Positions 26,149 through 34,800 of a stretch of DNA of 64,000 bases are shown piece after piece (the first letter of the stretch is position 1; every line of letters starts with the position of its first letter). The notes beneath the pieces are model-generated. The model did not search any database and was not told the DNA's origin. It saw only the letters and a program-made list of their open reading frames with translations. The position numbers and the translations under genes are program-made. This stretch comes from Arthrobacter sp. zg-Y1171 (GTDB lineage Bacteria > Actinomycetota > Actinomycetes > Actinomycetales > Micrococcaceae), in NCBI RefSeq assembly GCF_025244845.1, contig NZ_CP104264.1, forward strand, positions 1,178,001-1,242,000. Direction: 5' to 3'.

Positions 26149-27249
26149 GTGAACGAACAGCTGGAAAACCTGAACAGACTTCCCCTGCGCGATGATCTGC
26201 GGGGCCTGACCCCGTACGGCGCCCCTCAGCTGGATGTGCCCATCCTGCTGAACGTCAACGAAAATACCCACGGACTTCCGGAGCATGTGCGCCGGGCCAT
26301 TCTGGCCGAGATTGAATCAGTGGTCGCCGGCCTGAACCGATATCCCGACCGCGAATTCACCCTGCTGCGGGAAAACCTGGCCAAATATCTCGGCCACGGA
26401 CTGGCTGCGGAGAATATCTGGGCCGGGAACGGTTCCAACGAGGTTCTCCAGCAGATCCTGCAGGCGTTCGGCGGACCCGGGCGGACGGCCATGAGCTTCC
26501 CGCCCACGTACTCCATGTACCCGCTGCTCGCCAGCGGCACCGGCACCGCGTACGTCACCGGCTCACGGGAGCGGGACTTCTCCCTGACCCCCGAATCGGC
26601 TGCGGAGCAGGTCAGGGCACAGGCACCGAATATCGTGATCCTGTGCACCCCAAACAATCCCACGGGTACCGCCCTGGAACTGGACGTGATCGAAGCCGCC
26701 TATGAAGCGGGAGAAGCTTCGAACGCCATCGTCGTCGTTGATGAGGCGTATGCAGAGTTTTCCCACGCCGATACCCCCAGTGCGCTGCAGCTGCTCCCTG
26801 GCCGGGAGCGGCTGATTATCTCCCGGACCATGTCGAAGGCCTTCGCACTCGCCGGGGCCCGGATCGGCTACCTTGCCGCTGCGCCGCAGATTGCGGACGC
26901 CCTGCGGCTGGTCCGCCTGCCCTACCACCTCTCTGCCATCACCCAGGCGACTGCGAATGCTGCCCTCACGCACGCCGATGCGCTCCTCTCCAATGTGGAA
27001 GACATCAAGGGCCAGCGGGACCGCATCGTGAAAGAACTGCGTGCGCTCGGACTGGAACCGGCACCGTCGGACGCCAATTTCGTGCTGTTCAGCGGTATGG
27101 AGAATCCCCGGGCGGTATGGGAAGGCCTGCTCGAAGCCGGGGTCCTCGTCCGTGACATCGGCATCGAGGGCCACCTGAGGGTCACCGCCGGCACCGAAGC
27201 CGAAACCACTGCGTTCCTGACGCGGCTGCGGGAACTGCTCGCTGCCTGA
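26149..27249 (+). CDS. hisC: Histidinol-phosphate aminotransferase HisC
   Basis: 366 residues from GTG. A PLP fold-type I aminotransferase that converts imidazole acetol phosphate to histidinol phosphate. Visible: NVNENTHGLPEHVR (substrate loop), GNGSNEVLQQ, CTPNNPTGTA, DEAYAEF and SRTMSKAFALAGARIGY with PLP Lys230. It lies 119 nt before hisB, which has its own promoter-like element. hisD is not visible before it; the upstream neighbour is the LysM gene. Confidence 0.94.
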   Translation: MNEQLENLNRLPLRDDLRGLTPYGAPQLDVPILLNVNENTHGLPEHVRRAILAEIESVVAGLNRYPDREFTLLRENLAKYLGHGLAAENIWAGNGSNEVLQQILQAFGGPGRTAMSFPPTYSMYPLLASGTGTAYVTGSRERDFSLTPESAAEQVRAQAPNIVILCTPNNPTGTALELDVIEAAYEAGEASNAIVVVDEAYAEFSHADTPSALQLLPGRERLIISRTMSKAFALAGARIGYLAAAPQIADALRLVRLPYHLSAITQATANAALTHADALLSNVEDIKGQRDRIVKELRALGLEPAPSDANFVLFSGMENPRAVWEGLLEAGVLVRDIGIEGHLRVTAGTEAETTAFLTRLRELLAA

Positions 27250-27280
27250 GCGGAAGCCGGGCACCCAGGATGACCCCGGT

Positions 27281-27343
27281 TTCAGTGAGTCGGGGCGTTC
27301 GGGACTAAACTGATGACCTGCCGGGGCTTTGCCTATTGCCCCG
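27281..27343 (+). promoter_or_regulatory. hisBHA promoter and leader hairpin
   Basis: TTCAGT (27281-27286) and TAAACT (27306-27311) make a weak promoter with a 19-nt spacer. A hairpin with CGGGGC/GCCCCG arms (27322-27343) follows in the leader, ahead of AAGGAA and the hisB ATG. No histidine-rich leader peptide is seen. Confidence 0.4.
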
Positions 27344-27368
27344 CTTCCAATCTTCGTGAAGGAACCCC

Positions 27369-27986
27369 ATGACTGTGGAGACCGCCACCGGACGCACCGC
27401 CCGCCTTGAGCGGACCACCAGCGAATCGTCTGTCTTCGTCGAGCTGGACCTGGACGGCACCGGCCGCGCCGATATCAGCACCTCGGTGCCGTTCTATGAC
27501 CACATGCTGACGGCGCTGGCCAAGCACTCGCTGATGGACCTCACCGTCCGGGCCACCGGCGACACCCACATCGACGTCCACCACACGGTCGAGGACGTCG
27601 CGATCAGCATCGGCGAGGCGCTGAAGACTGCCCTGGGCACCAAGGCCGGCATCCGCCGCTTCGGCGAAGCCACGGTACCCTTGGACGAGGCGCTGGCAAA
27701 CGCCGTCGTCGATATTTCCGGGCGTCCCTACCTGGTGCACTCCGGGGAACCCGCCGGCCAGGAATACCACCTGATCGGCGGACACTTCACCGGATCCCTG
27801 ACCCGCCACGTGTTCGAAGCCATCACCCTGCACGCCCAGATCTGCCTTCACATGCGGGTCCTTGGCGGACGCGATCCGCACCACATCGTCGAGGCCCAGT
27901 TCAAGGCCTTCGCCCGCGCCCTGCGTGCAGCCGTCGAATCCGATCCGCGCGTCGAGGGCATCCCCTCCACAAAGGGAGCACTGTGA
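27369..27986 (+). CDS. hisB: Imidazoleglycerol-phosphate dehydratase HisB
   Basis: 205 residues. The monofunctional manganese enzyme of histidine synthesis, without the phosphatase domain of the enterobacterial fusion. Metal-binding histidine motifs are present as [24 protein letters not shown] and [17 protein letters not shown]. The stop overlaps the hisH start (GTGA). Confidence 0.96.
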   Translation: MTVETATGRTARLERTTSESSVFVELDLDGTGRADISTSVPFYDHMLTALAKHSLMDLTVRATGDTHIDVHHTVEDVAISIGEALKTALGTKAGIRRFGEATVPLDEALANAVVDISGRPYLVHSGEPAGQEYHLIGGHFTGSLTRHVFEAITLHAQICLHMRVLGGRDPHHIVEAQFKAFARALRAAVESDPRVEGIPSTKGAL

Positions 27987-28621
27987 GTCCCCGCAACGTC
28001 ACTGTCCTGGACTACGGATCCGGCAACATCCGGTCGGCTGTCCGCGCCCTGGAGCACGCCGGCGCCAACGTCACGCTCAGCGCCAAGCCTGACGATGTGC
28101 TGAACGCCGATGGGTTGGTGGTGCCCGGTGTTGGAGCCTTCGCGGCGGTAATGCAGGGCCTCAAGGACGTGGACGCGATCCGCATGATCGGGCGCCGCGT
28201 AGCCGGCGGCCGGCCGGTCCTGGGTATCTGCGTAGGCCTGCAGGTCCTCTTTGACGAAGGCGTGGAACACGGTGTCCGGACCAAGGGGATGGGCGAATGG
28301 CCCGGCGTGGTCGAGCGGCTGGCCGCCGACGTCGTACCCCACATGGGCTGGAACACCGTGACTCCGCCCGAAGGATCGGCACTGTTTGAGGGCATCGAGA
28401 ACGAGCGGTTCTACTTTGTACACAGCTACGGGGTGCAGAAATGGGACTTCGACGTCACCCAGCCGGCCATGCGCCCGCCGCAGGTGACCTGGGCGGACCA
28501 CGGCGGCCCGTTCATCGCCGCGGTGGAGAACGGCGCCCTGTCGGCCACCCAGTTCCATCCGGAAAAGTCCGGTGACGCCGGTGCGGCGCTGCTGAACAAC
28601 TGGCTGAAGACCCTGGGCTAG
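27983..28621 (+). CDS. hisH: Imidazole glycerol phosphate synthase glutaminase subunit HisH
   Basis: 212 residues. A class I glutamine amidotransferase that supplies ammonia to HisF. The nucleophile is Cys83 in [10 protein letters not shown] and the His-Glu pair lies in QFHPEKSG. It overlaps hisB by 4 nt. hisF is not in the window, unless it lies elsewhere in the genome. Confidence 0.96.
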   Translation: MSPRNVTVLDYGSGNIRSAVRALEHAGANVTLSAKPDDVLNADGLVVPGVGAFAAVMQGLKDVDAIRMIGRRVAGGRPVLGICVGLQVLFDEGVEHGVRTKGMGEWPGVVERLAADVVPHMGWNTVTPPEGSALFEGIENERFYFVHSYGVQKWDFDVTQPAMRPPQVTWADHGGPFIAAVENGALSATQFHPEKSGDAGAALLNNWLKTLG

Positions 28622-28629
28622 GCACCGAT

Positions 28630-28788
28630 ATGTGGAGCGTTATCCTCATGGGCCTGGCCGGACTGCTCATCGGAGGTGCGGTTTCCTTCCGCAGCCAGGG
28701 CATGTCCAAAATCATCGTTATCAGTTTCTGGGTCCTGGCCGGAATGGCCCTGCTGGGCGCGTACCTGCTGACCCTCGACCTCTCCTGA
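28630..28788 (+). CDS. 52-residue membrane protein between hisH and hisA
   Basis: ATG at 28630, 8 nt after hisH, to TGA at 28786-28788. The product ([20 protein letters not shown]...) has two hydrophobic helices (about 3-19 and 27-49) split by a short SFRSQGMSK loop, a hairpin-like small membrane protein. It fills the gap between hisH and hisA with normal local codon usage (mostly G/C third positions). Function unknown. There is only a weak ribosome site, so translation may be coupled to hisH. Confidence 0.65.
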   Translation: MWSVILMGLAGLLIGGAVSFRSQGMSKIIVISFWVLAGMALLGAYLLTLDLS

Positions 28789-28810
28789 CCCCACCACCGA
28801 AAGCATCCAA

Positions 28811-29560
28811 ATGCCCTTCAGCGAAACCCCTGTCCTTGAACTGCTGCCCGCCGTAGACGTAGCGGACGGCCAAGCCGTGCGACTGGTGCAGGGCGAGGCA
28901 GGCAGCGAGACCAGCTACGGCGATCCGCTGGACGCAGCCCTGGCCTGGCAGAACGACGGCGCCGAATGGGTCCATCTCGTGGACCTCGACGCGGCGTTCG
29001 GGCGCGGCTCGAATCTCGACCTGCTCAGCCGTGTGGTGAAGTCCCTGGACATCAAGGTGGAACTGTCCGGCGGGATCCGGGACGACGAGTCGCTGGAAAA
29101 GGCACTGGAGCTCGGTGCCGCCCGGGTCAATCTGGGAACCGCGGCACTGGAGAACCCGGGGTGGACCGCCAGCGCCATTGCCCGCTACGGCCAGGCCATC
29201 GCCGTCGGCCTTGACGTGCGCGGCACCACCCTCGCCGCACGCGGCTGGACCCAGGAAGGCGGGGACCTCTGGGAGGTCCTGGCCCGGCTGGAAGAGGCCG
29301 GCTGTGCCCGCTACGTGGTTACCGATGTGACGAAGGACGGCACGCTGCGCGGACCCAACCTGGAACTGCTCCGCGAGGTACTGAAACGCACCGACCGTCC
29401 GGTGGTCGCCTCCGGCGGCATCTCCAGCCTCGATGACCTGGCCGCGCTCCGGGAACTGGTTCCGCTGGGGCTCGAGGGCACCATTGTTGGCAAGGCGCTC
29501 TACGCCGGCGCGTTCACTTTGCCCCAGGCCTTCGACGTCGCCGGGCACCCGGAACGCTAG
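28811..29560 (+). CDS. priA: Phosphoribosyl isomerase (HisA, probably bifunctional PriA)
   Basis: 249 residues, a TIM barrel beginning [20 protein letters not shown]. It isomerises ProFAR to PRFAR in histidine synthesis. In actinobacteria this protein usually also replaces TrpF in tryptophan synthesis. Half-barrel phosphate motifs LSGGIRDD and ASGGISS are present, as are the catalytic aspartates in AVDVA and VTDVTKDG. The dual role is inferred from the lineage. Confidence 0.93.
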   Translation: MPFSETPVLELLPAVDVADGQAVRLVQGEAGSETSYGDPLDAALAWQNDGAEWVHLVDLDAAFGRGSNLDLLSRVVKSLDIKVELSGGIRDDESLEKALELGAARVNLGTAALENPGWTASAIARYGQAIAVGLDVRGTTLAARGWTQEGGDLWEVLARLEEAGCARYVVTDVTKDGTLRGPNLELLREVLKRTDRPVVASGGISSLDDLAALRELVPLGLEGTIVGKALYAGAFTLPQAFDVAGHPER

Positions 29561-29562
29561 GT

Positions 29563-30411
29563 ATGGCAGCACGCGAACTACCGGGCCACATTGCGGCGGC
29601 CCTTGCCGGCGCCGGCGGCCCCACCGATTCGGCGGGCCGGCCGTGGTCCGGACGGGACCTGGCCGGCGAGGGAAACCCGCTGCACAACTTCGACTCAGAC
29701 AACGGGCAGACCGACGCAGGGTACGCGGCGGCCCTGGCGAAACTGATTGCCGGGAGCGGAAGCGAAGCGGAAGTCGTAGCCTCCCTGGCCACGGCCCGCG
29801 TCTTCGTGCCGATCATCGCCGTGCTGGGGGAGGAAGCCGAATCCGACCACGGGCTGACCGCGGACAAGCAGGCCGATATGGCGCTTGTGACGCTCAACGC
29901 CCCGGACGGCCGCAAGGCGCTGCCGGTGTTCACCTCGGTGGACGCTTTGGAACACTGGCATCCCGAAGCCCGGCCGGTTGCGGTCTACGCCAACCGTGCC
30001 GCACTCTCAGCCGTCGCCGAAGACGCCCAGCTGCTGGTTATCGACCCGGGAGCCGAGTTCACCTTCGTGGTGCGGCGCCCGGCCATGTGGGCCCTGGCCC
30101 GGCAACAGGAGTGGGTGCCCTCCTATGCCGACGCCGGCCTCGTCGCGGCGGCCGAAGCCGCCGCCGGGCCGGACCCGCGGATCCTGGCCGTCACCCTCCA
30201 ACAGGGGCCGGGGACCGCGTCGCGGACCGCCGCCGGTACTCCGGTGGCCGGGGGAGGGGCCGGTCCTGAGCTTAGAATGGTGCTTCAGCTAGCGCCCGGA
30301 CTTGATCCGCAGGACGTTTCTGCCCTGGCGGCCGGACTGCAGCAGCGCCTGACTGCCAACCCCGAGTTTGTTGAGCGCGTGGATTCACTTGACCTGAAGA
30401 TCACGCGCTGA
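29563..30411 (+). CDS. SseB family protein
   Basis: 282 residues, starting 2 nt after hisA, so in the same operon. It has the SseB-type N-terminal domain (DAGYAAALAKLI...ARVFVPIIAVLG...ALPVFTSVDALEHWHP) and a less conserved C-terminal half. The same order hisA-sseB-MFS occurs in related actinobacteria. The molecular role of SseB-domain proteins outside type III secretion is unknown. Confidence 0.8.
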   Translation: MAARELPGHIAAALAGAGGPTDSAGRPWSGRDLAGEGNPLHNFDSDNGQTDAGYAAALAKLIAGSGSEAEVVASLATARVFVPIIAVLGEEAESDHGLTADKQADMALVTLNAPDGRKALPVFTSVDALEHWHPEARPVAVYANRAALSAVAEDAQLLVIDPGAEFTFVVRRPAMWALARQQEWVPSYADAGLVAAAEAAAGPDPRILAVTLQQGPGTASRTAAGTPVAGGGAGPELRMVLQLAPGLDPQDVSALAAGLQQRLTANPEFVERVDSLDLKITR

Positions 30412-30444
30412 CCCGTCCGGCGTAGCCGCCAGAAGAGAACTGCC

Positions 30445-31755
30445 GTGAATTTTGGCCTGTACCGCGAGATGCTGCGGATAGCTCCTATCCGCCGTGTCCT
30501 GCTCATCGGGATGATCGCCCGTTTCCCGCATTCCGCCGCCGGCGTGCTGCTGACCCTGCACGTGGTCAACACCATGGACAAGGGCTACGCGGCCGCCGGC
30601 GCGGTAGCCGCCGTCGTCACCATCGGCATCGCAGTGGGTGCCCCCTGGCGGGGCCGCCGCGTGGACACCGTGGGCCTGAGGCGTGCCCTGATTCCCTCGG
30701 TTATTGCCGAAGCTGTCATCTGGAGCCTTGCTCCGCACGCCAGCTTCGAATGGCTGCTGGTTCTGGCGCTGATCGGCGGTGTGTTCACGCTTCCGGTCTT
30801 CAGCGTGGTGCGGCAGTCGCTGGGCGTCCTGGCCACCGGCGAACAGCGGCGCACCGCGTTTGCGCTGGATTCCATCGCCACCGAGCTTATTTTCATGATG
30901 GGCCCTGCCCTGGGCGCGGTAATAGCAACTCGCTCGTCCGTCATCGGACTGACCGCAGTAGGGGTGTCCGCCGCAGTAGCGGGACTGCTGCTGATCTGGT
31001 TCAACCCGCCCACCCGGACCGCGGAACCCCGGAACGCCGTGACCGCCGCAGACGAGCAGGATGCCGCTGCGGCCGCCGCGGTCGCCGTGGCCCCGGCAAA
31101 CGTGCAGGAAGCACCGATGGAGCTCACCGGTGCGGGGCTGCCGGACGGGCCGCAGAACCTGTTCGGCAGGCTGCGAAACGGCCTCGCGGGGAACTTCGGC
31201 TGGTTCACCCCGAGCGTGGCCGTGGTCTTTGCCGTCGCCGTCGGCGCCGGCCTGCTGCTGTCGAGCACCGACGTCGGCATGGTGGCGCTGGTGGAAGCAG
31301 GCGGAAACCCGTCAGAGGTCGGCATCGTGTTCGTGGCGTGGTGCGCAGCCTCCGCTGTCGGCGGGATTCTCTACGGTGCCATGAACCGGCGGATCTCGCC
31401 GATGCTGCTTCTGCTGGCCATGGCCGTCCTGACCATGCCGATGGCTTTTGCCACCAGCACCCTCAGCCTGGCGCTGCTTTCCATCCCCGCAGGCCTGCTC
31501 TGCGCACCGGTGCTGTCCTCGGCATCCGAGCGGGTTGCCGACCTCGTGTCGGAGGAACGGCGGGGCGAAGCGATGGGTTGGTACGGCTCGTCAATGACCG
31601 CCGGCACCGCACTGGGTGCGCCGGTGGCAGGTCTGGCCATCGACGTCATAGGCCCCTGGTCCGGCTTCCTGATGGCCGGCGGCGCCGCATCGGTGCTGGT
31701 GCTGGTGACGCTTACGGTCCGATGGTTCGCCCGGCGCACGGCTCCGGTCAGCTAG
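30445..31755 (+). CDS. MFS transporter
   Basis: 436 residues from GTG, with about 12 hydrophobic segments in two blocks split by a hydrophilic Ala-rich loop (about 190-245). The RGRRVDTVGLRRAL loop between TM2 and TM3 is the MFS signature A region. The substrate is unknown; the architecture fits drug/metabolite exporters. It lies 33 nt after the SseB gene and ends just before a strong hairpin. Confidence 0.85.
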   Translation: MNFGLYREMLRIAPIRRVLLIGMIARFPHSAAGVLLTLHVVNTMDKGYAAAGAVAAVVTIGIAVGAPWRGRRVDTVGLRRALIPSVIAEAVIWSLAPHASFEWLLVLALIGGVFTLPVFSVVRQSLGVLATGEQRRTAFALDSIATELIFMMGPALGAVIATRSSVIGLTAVGVSAAVAGLLLIWFNPPTRTAEPRNAVTAADEQDAAAAAAVAVAPANVQEAPMELTGAGLPDGPQNLFGRLRNGLAGNFGWFTPSVAVVFAVAVGAGLLLSSTDVGMVALVEAGGNPSEVGIVFVAWCAASAVGGILYGAMNRRISPMLLLLAMAVLTMPMAFATSTLSLALLSIPAGLLCAPVLSSASERVADLVSEERRGEAMGWYGSSMTAGTALGAPVAGLAIDVIGPWSGFLMAGGAASVLVLVTLTVRWFARRTAPVS

Positions 31756-31772
31756 CTTCCGGGCACGAAAAA

Positions 31773-31834
31773 GCCCGAAGGGCCTGCCGCGGATTCCGCG
31801 GTACCGGCAGCTGCCGGCATCAGGCCCTTCGGGC
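31773..31834. terminator. Branched terminator between MFS and DUF1844 genes
   Basis: A 14-bp perfect outer stem (GCCCGAAGGGCCTG, 31773-31786, with its complement at 31821-31834) encloses two smaller palindromes: CCGCGG-ATT-CCGCGG (31787-31801) and CCGGCAGCTGCCGG (31804-31817). A run of five A before it gives a U-run for minus-strand transcription, so it terminates mainly the DUF1844 gene. Confidence 0.8.
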
Positions 31835-31863
31835 ATTCAATGGTGTGGGGGAGGAGGGAAGTC

Positions 31864-32292
31864 CTAGCTGACGGGACCGGTGAACTTTTCGCCCGGACCC
31901 TTGCCCGGGGCATCCTGGATAACGGAGGCTTCCCGGAAGGCCAGCTGCAGGGAACGCAGTCCATCGCGCAACGGACCGGCATGCTGGCTGCCGATCTCCG
32001 GAGCGGCGGCGGTGACGAAACCGGCAAGGGCGGTAATCAGCTTGCGGGCCTCGTCCAGGTCCTTGAGCTCCTCGGCGTCATCGCCTTCGGCCAGGCCGCA
32101 CTTCACGGCTGCTGCGCTCATCAGGTGCACGGCCGCCGTCGTAATGACTTCGATGGCCGGCACCTCGGCGATGTCGCGCATCTGCTCGACGACTTCCTGC
32201 TGTGCTGCTGCCGCAGATTCGGACTCTGCTGATGTTCCCGGGAAGGAGTGGCGGGTTGCCTCGCCTGCCGGATTGCTCTGTGGGGTACTCAT
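31864..32292 (-). CDS. DUF1844 domain protein
   Basis: 142 residues from ATG 32292. After a Ser/Ala/Glu-rich start, the domain ([36 protein letters not shown]...[26 protein letters not shown]) matches DUF1844 proteins. The family sits divergent from infC in many actinobacteria, as here. Function unknown. Upstream in-frame codons overlap the infC leader and are not used in this call. Confidence 0.8.
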   Translation of the reverse strand: MSTPQSNPAGEATRHSFPGTSAESESAAAAQQEVVEQMRDIAEVPAIEVITTAAVHLMSAAAVKCGLAEGDDAEELKDLDEARKLITALAGFVTAAAPEIGSQHAGPLRDGLRSLQLAFREASVIQDAPGKGPGEKFTGPVS

Positions 32293-32640
32293 ACTGGTAA
32301 GCTTGTCACAGACCGACTGGTTGTCGTTACTTTCAATGCCCATCACGGGCGGGATGAAAATCACACTTTCCTCCTGGAAGCCTACGGCGCCGGTATGCAA
32401 GCGGAGACCCCTCCCACCCGCGTCAGCCTGACCGCCCTCGTTGGCGGCAGAGTTGCCGGGTTCAGGTCGGCCCCGGACGGGCTGCAGTATTACTGCGGTT
32501 TATTCCGGGAGCTAACTGCCTTCGAACTGGCTTCGGAGCAGTTGCTGCCGACCCCCTACAGGGCCTTCGATTGCGCTTGCAATTGGAGGCCTTCTTCATT
32601 TGCAGGCGGTAGCCGTTTTGAAGAGCACAGGAGCTGCAAC
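32293..32640 (+). other. infC leader, 348 nt without a confirmed gene
   Basis: The stretch separates DUF1844 from infC. TTGTCA (32303-32308) and TACTTT (32328-32333) could be a promoter with a 19-nt spacer. Hairpins are seen at 32484-32496 (GCAGT-ATT-ACTGC, followed by GGTTTATT) and 32570-32583 (ATTGC-GCTT-GCAAT). A 25-codon frame begins at ATG 32354. The infC reading frame stays open through the whole leader. A structured leader for autoregulation by IF3 or L20 is plausible but unproven. Confidence 0.45.
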
Positions 32641-33705
32641 ATTAGCGAGCCAAGAATCAATGATCGGATCCGCGTCCCCGAGGTGCGGCTGGTAGGTCCG
32701 GCAGGTGAGCAGGTCGGAGTGGTCCGGATTGAGGACGCGCTTCGTCTGGCTGCCGAGTCTGACCTGGATCTTGTTGAGGTAGCACCGCAGGCCAAGCCTC
32801 CGGTGTGCAAACTAATGGACTTCGGCAAGTACAAGTACGAAGCCGCCGTCAAGGCACGCGAAGCCCGGAAGAACCAGACGAACACCGTTCTGAAGGAAAT
32901 CCGCTTCCGCCTGAAAATCGACACCCACGACTACGAAACCAAGCGCGGACACGCCATGCGCTTCCTGGCCGCCGGTGACAAGGTCAAGGCCATGATCCAG
33001 TTCCGTGGACGTGAACAGCAGCGCCCGGAAATGGGCATGAAGCTGCTGAACAAGTTCGCTGAGGATGTTGCCGAGGTGGGTGTGGTTGAGTCCACCCCGC
33101 GTATTGACGGCCGCAACATGGTTATGGTCATTGGACCGGTGAAGAACAAGGCCGAGGCCAAGGCCGAAGCGCGACGGGCTACCCAGCGCGCCGACGCCAA
33201 GGCAGCGAACGAGGCAGTTCGAAACGGGGAGGCACCCGAACGGGTGAACACCTCGGAGAAGGCTGCTCCCATGACGCAGAGCCTCGCGGACCTGCTTCCG
33301 GATGGACTGCGTTTGGGTTCCTCCGCTGAAGCTGCCGACAAGGCCCGCGCCGAGCAGGAGCAGGCTGAAAAGGAACAGGCCGCAAAGCGGGCCAGGGCTG
33401 CAGCTGCCGAAAAGGCTGCAACCGAGGCACGCCGTGTGGCTGCAGCCAGCAAGCCGGCCGCAGTGCCTGCCGCTGAAGCTGCCGCTCCCGCCGCTCCCGC
33501 CGCTCCGGCGGAGCCCGCGAAGCCGGCAGAAGCAGCGAAGCCTGCCGCAGCGCCTAAGCCTGCAGCGGTTCCGAAGCCGACGGCGGCAAAGCCTGCGCCC
33601 AAGCCTGCAGCCCGGCCCAAGCCTGCCGCAGCACCGAAGCCTGCCGGCAAGCCGTCCTCCTCGCGGGGGACCACCGGCCAGAACAAGCCCGGAACTGCAG
33701 AGTAG
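32641..33705 (+). CDS. infC: Translation initiation factor IF-3 with long C-terminal tail
   Basis: 354 residues starting at a rare ATT codon (32641), placed 7 nt after AGGAG and directly before [18 protein letters not shown], the canonical N-terminus. IF-3 keeps 30S subunits free and checks the start codon; E. coli infC also uses AUU, which allows autoregulation. The two IF-3 domains occupy about 1-180. The remaining ~170 residues are an Ala/Lys/Pro/Glu-rich tail ending in [13 protein letters not shown] repeats, absent from standard IF-3. rpmI and rplT follow, the classic operon. Confidence 0.93.
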   Translation: MSEPRINDRIRVPEVRLVGPAGEQVGVVRIEDALRLAAESDLDLVEVAPQAKPPVCKLMDFGKYKYEAAVKAREARKNQTNTVLKEIRFRLKIDTHDYETKRGHAMRFLAAGDKVKAMIQFRGREQQRPEMGMKLLNKFAEDVAEVGVVESTPRIDGRNMVMVIGPVKNKAEAKAEARRATQRADAKAANEAVRNGEAPERVNTSEKAAPMTQSLADLLPDGLRLGSSAEAADKARAEQEQAEKEQAAKRARAAAAEKAATEARRVAAASKPAAVPAAEAAAPAAPAAPAEPAKPAEAAKPAAAPKPAAVPKPTAAKPAPKPAARPKPAAAPKPAGKPSSSRGTTGQNKPGTAE

Positions 33706-33773
33706 TTTCACTGCACTGCGCCTCGTTCCGGCGTCCAGTAATAAGCCCTGGCACCCGCAAGGTGTCCGAAGCC

Positions 33774-33791
33774 CCGCGGGCCTGCCCGCGG
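33774..33791 (+). promoter_or_regulatory. Leader hairpin before rpmI
   Basis: CCGCGGG-CCTG-CCCGCGG, a perfect 7-bp stem, ends about 7 nt before the AAAGGAG ribosome site of rpmI. It could be part of an L20-type autoregulatory leader or an mRNA processing site. Confidence 0.4.
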
Positions 33792-33814
33792 AAACCTAAA
33801 GGAGATCGGTAGAC

Positions 33815-34009
33815 ATGCCGAAGATGAAGACCCACAGTGGCGCCAAGAAGCGCTTCAAGCTGACCGGTACCGGCAAGCTCAAGCGCCAGCAGGCTAACCG
33901 CCGCCACTACCTGGAGCACAAGCCCTCCACGCTGACCCGCCGCCTCGCCAACGACAAGCTCGTGGCACCGGCGGACGCCAAGGTCATCAAGAAGATGCTC
34001 GGCATCTAG
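33815..34009 (+). CDS. rpmI: 50S ribosomal protein L35
   Basis: 64 residues, highly basic ([20 protein letters not shown]...). The start has AAAGGAG about 10 nt upstream. Length and sequence are typical of bL35. It lies between infC and rplT. Confidence 0.98.
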   Translation: MPKMKTHSGAKKRFKLTGTGKLKRQQANRRHYLEHKPSTLTRRLANDKLVAPADAKVIKKMLGI

Positions 34010-34128
34010 CCAGTCCCCGATAGCCGTCCCGTCCGGGCCGGCATCACCCATCAAGCTTTCCCCGCCTGGGATCAACAGGTGCAGAGACTTTTTTGAAGTC
34101 GGGGAGATTTACCAAAAGGAGTACGCAC

Positions 34129-34782
34129 GTGGCACGTGTGAAGCGGGCGCTTAACGCCCACAAGAAGCGTCGGGTTATTCTCGAGCGCGCCAAGGGTTAC
34201 CGCGGACAGCGTTCGCGCCTGGTCCGTAAGGCCAAAGAGCAGCTGCTGCACTCGTTTGTGTACAGCTACGGTGACCGCCGCAAGCGTAAGGGCGACTTCC
34301 GCCGCCTGTGGATCCAGCGCATCAACGCTGCTTCCCGCGCCAACGGCCTGACCTACAACCGCCTGATCCAGGGCCTGAAGCTGGCCGAGATCCAGGTTGA
34401 CCGCCGCATGCTGGCCGAACTGGCCGTCAATGACGCTGCCGCCTTCGCCGCACTGGTCCAGCTCGCCAAGGACGCACTGCCGTCCGACACCTCCGCTCCG
34501 GCCGTCGCGGCCGCTCCGGTTGCCAAGGCTGCCGCTCCCGCCGCCGCCGAAAAGCCGGCTGCTGCCGTTGCCTCCGCTCAGGGCGGCTTCAAGGCTTCCG
34601 AGGGCGACGCCCCGGAAGGCTTCGTAATCAAGGGCAACCTGGGTTCGGGCAAGTACCACGTCCCGGGTTCCACCTGGTACGAGCAGACCGTTGCCGAGTA
34701 CTGGTTCAACTCCGTTGAAGCAGCGAAGGCTGCAGGCCTGGAGCCCGCTGGCGGAGAATCCCGCCAGAAGTTCCAGGGCTAA
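34129..34782 (+). CDS. rplT: 50S ribosomal protein L20 with extra C-terminal domain
   Basis: 217 residues from GTG 34129, with AAAAGGAG upstream. Residues 1-118 are a complete L20 ([20 protein letters not shown]...). An Ala/Pro/Lys linker (119-150) and an extra domain (about 160-217: [40 protein letters not shown]) follow. The extra domain resembles the small actinobacterial sunset-type module found at ends of other proteins. Ordinary L20 is about 118 residues, so nearly half of this protein is additional. L20 assembles the 50S subunit. Confidence 0.93.
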   Translation: MARVKRALNAHKKRRVILERAKGYRGQRSRLVRKAKEQLLHSFVYSYGDRRKRKGDFRRLWIQRINAASRANGLTYNRLIQGLKLAEIQVDRRMLAELAVNDAAAFAALVQLAKDALPSDTSAPAVAAAPVAKAAAPAAAEKPAAAVASAQGGFKASEGDAPEGFVIKGNLGSGKYHVPGSTWYEQTVAEYWFNSVEAAKAAGLEPAGGESRQKFQG

Positions 34783-34800
34783 GTCGGTTCCTAAAAGCCG

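Noticed and set aside
32354..32431. 25-codon frame in the infC leader as a regulatory peptide
   Set aside because: No ribosome site, no amino-acid run that would fit attenuation, and no obvious antiterminator partner. Kept only as a note in the leader entry.
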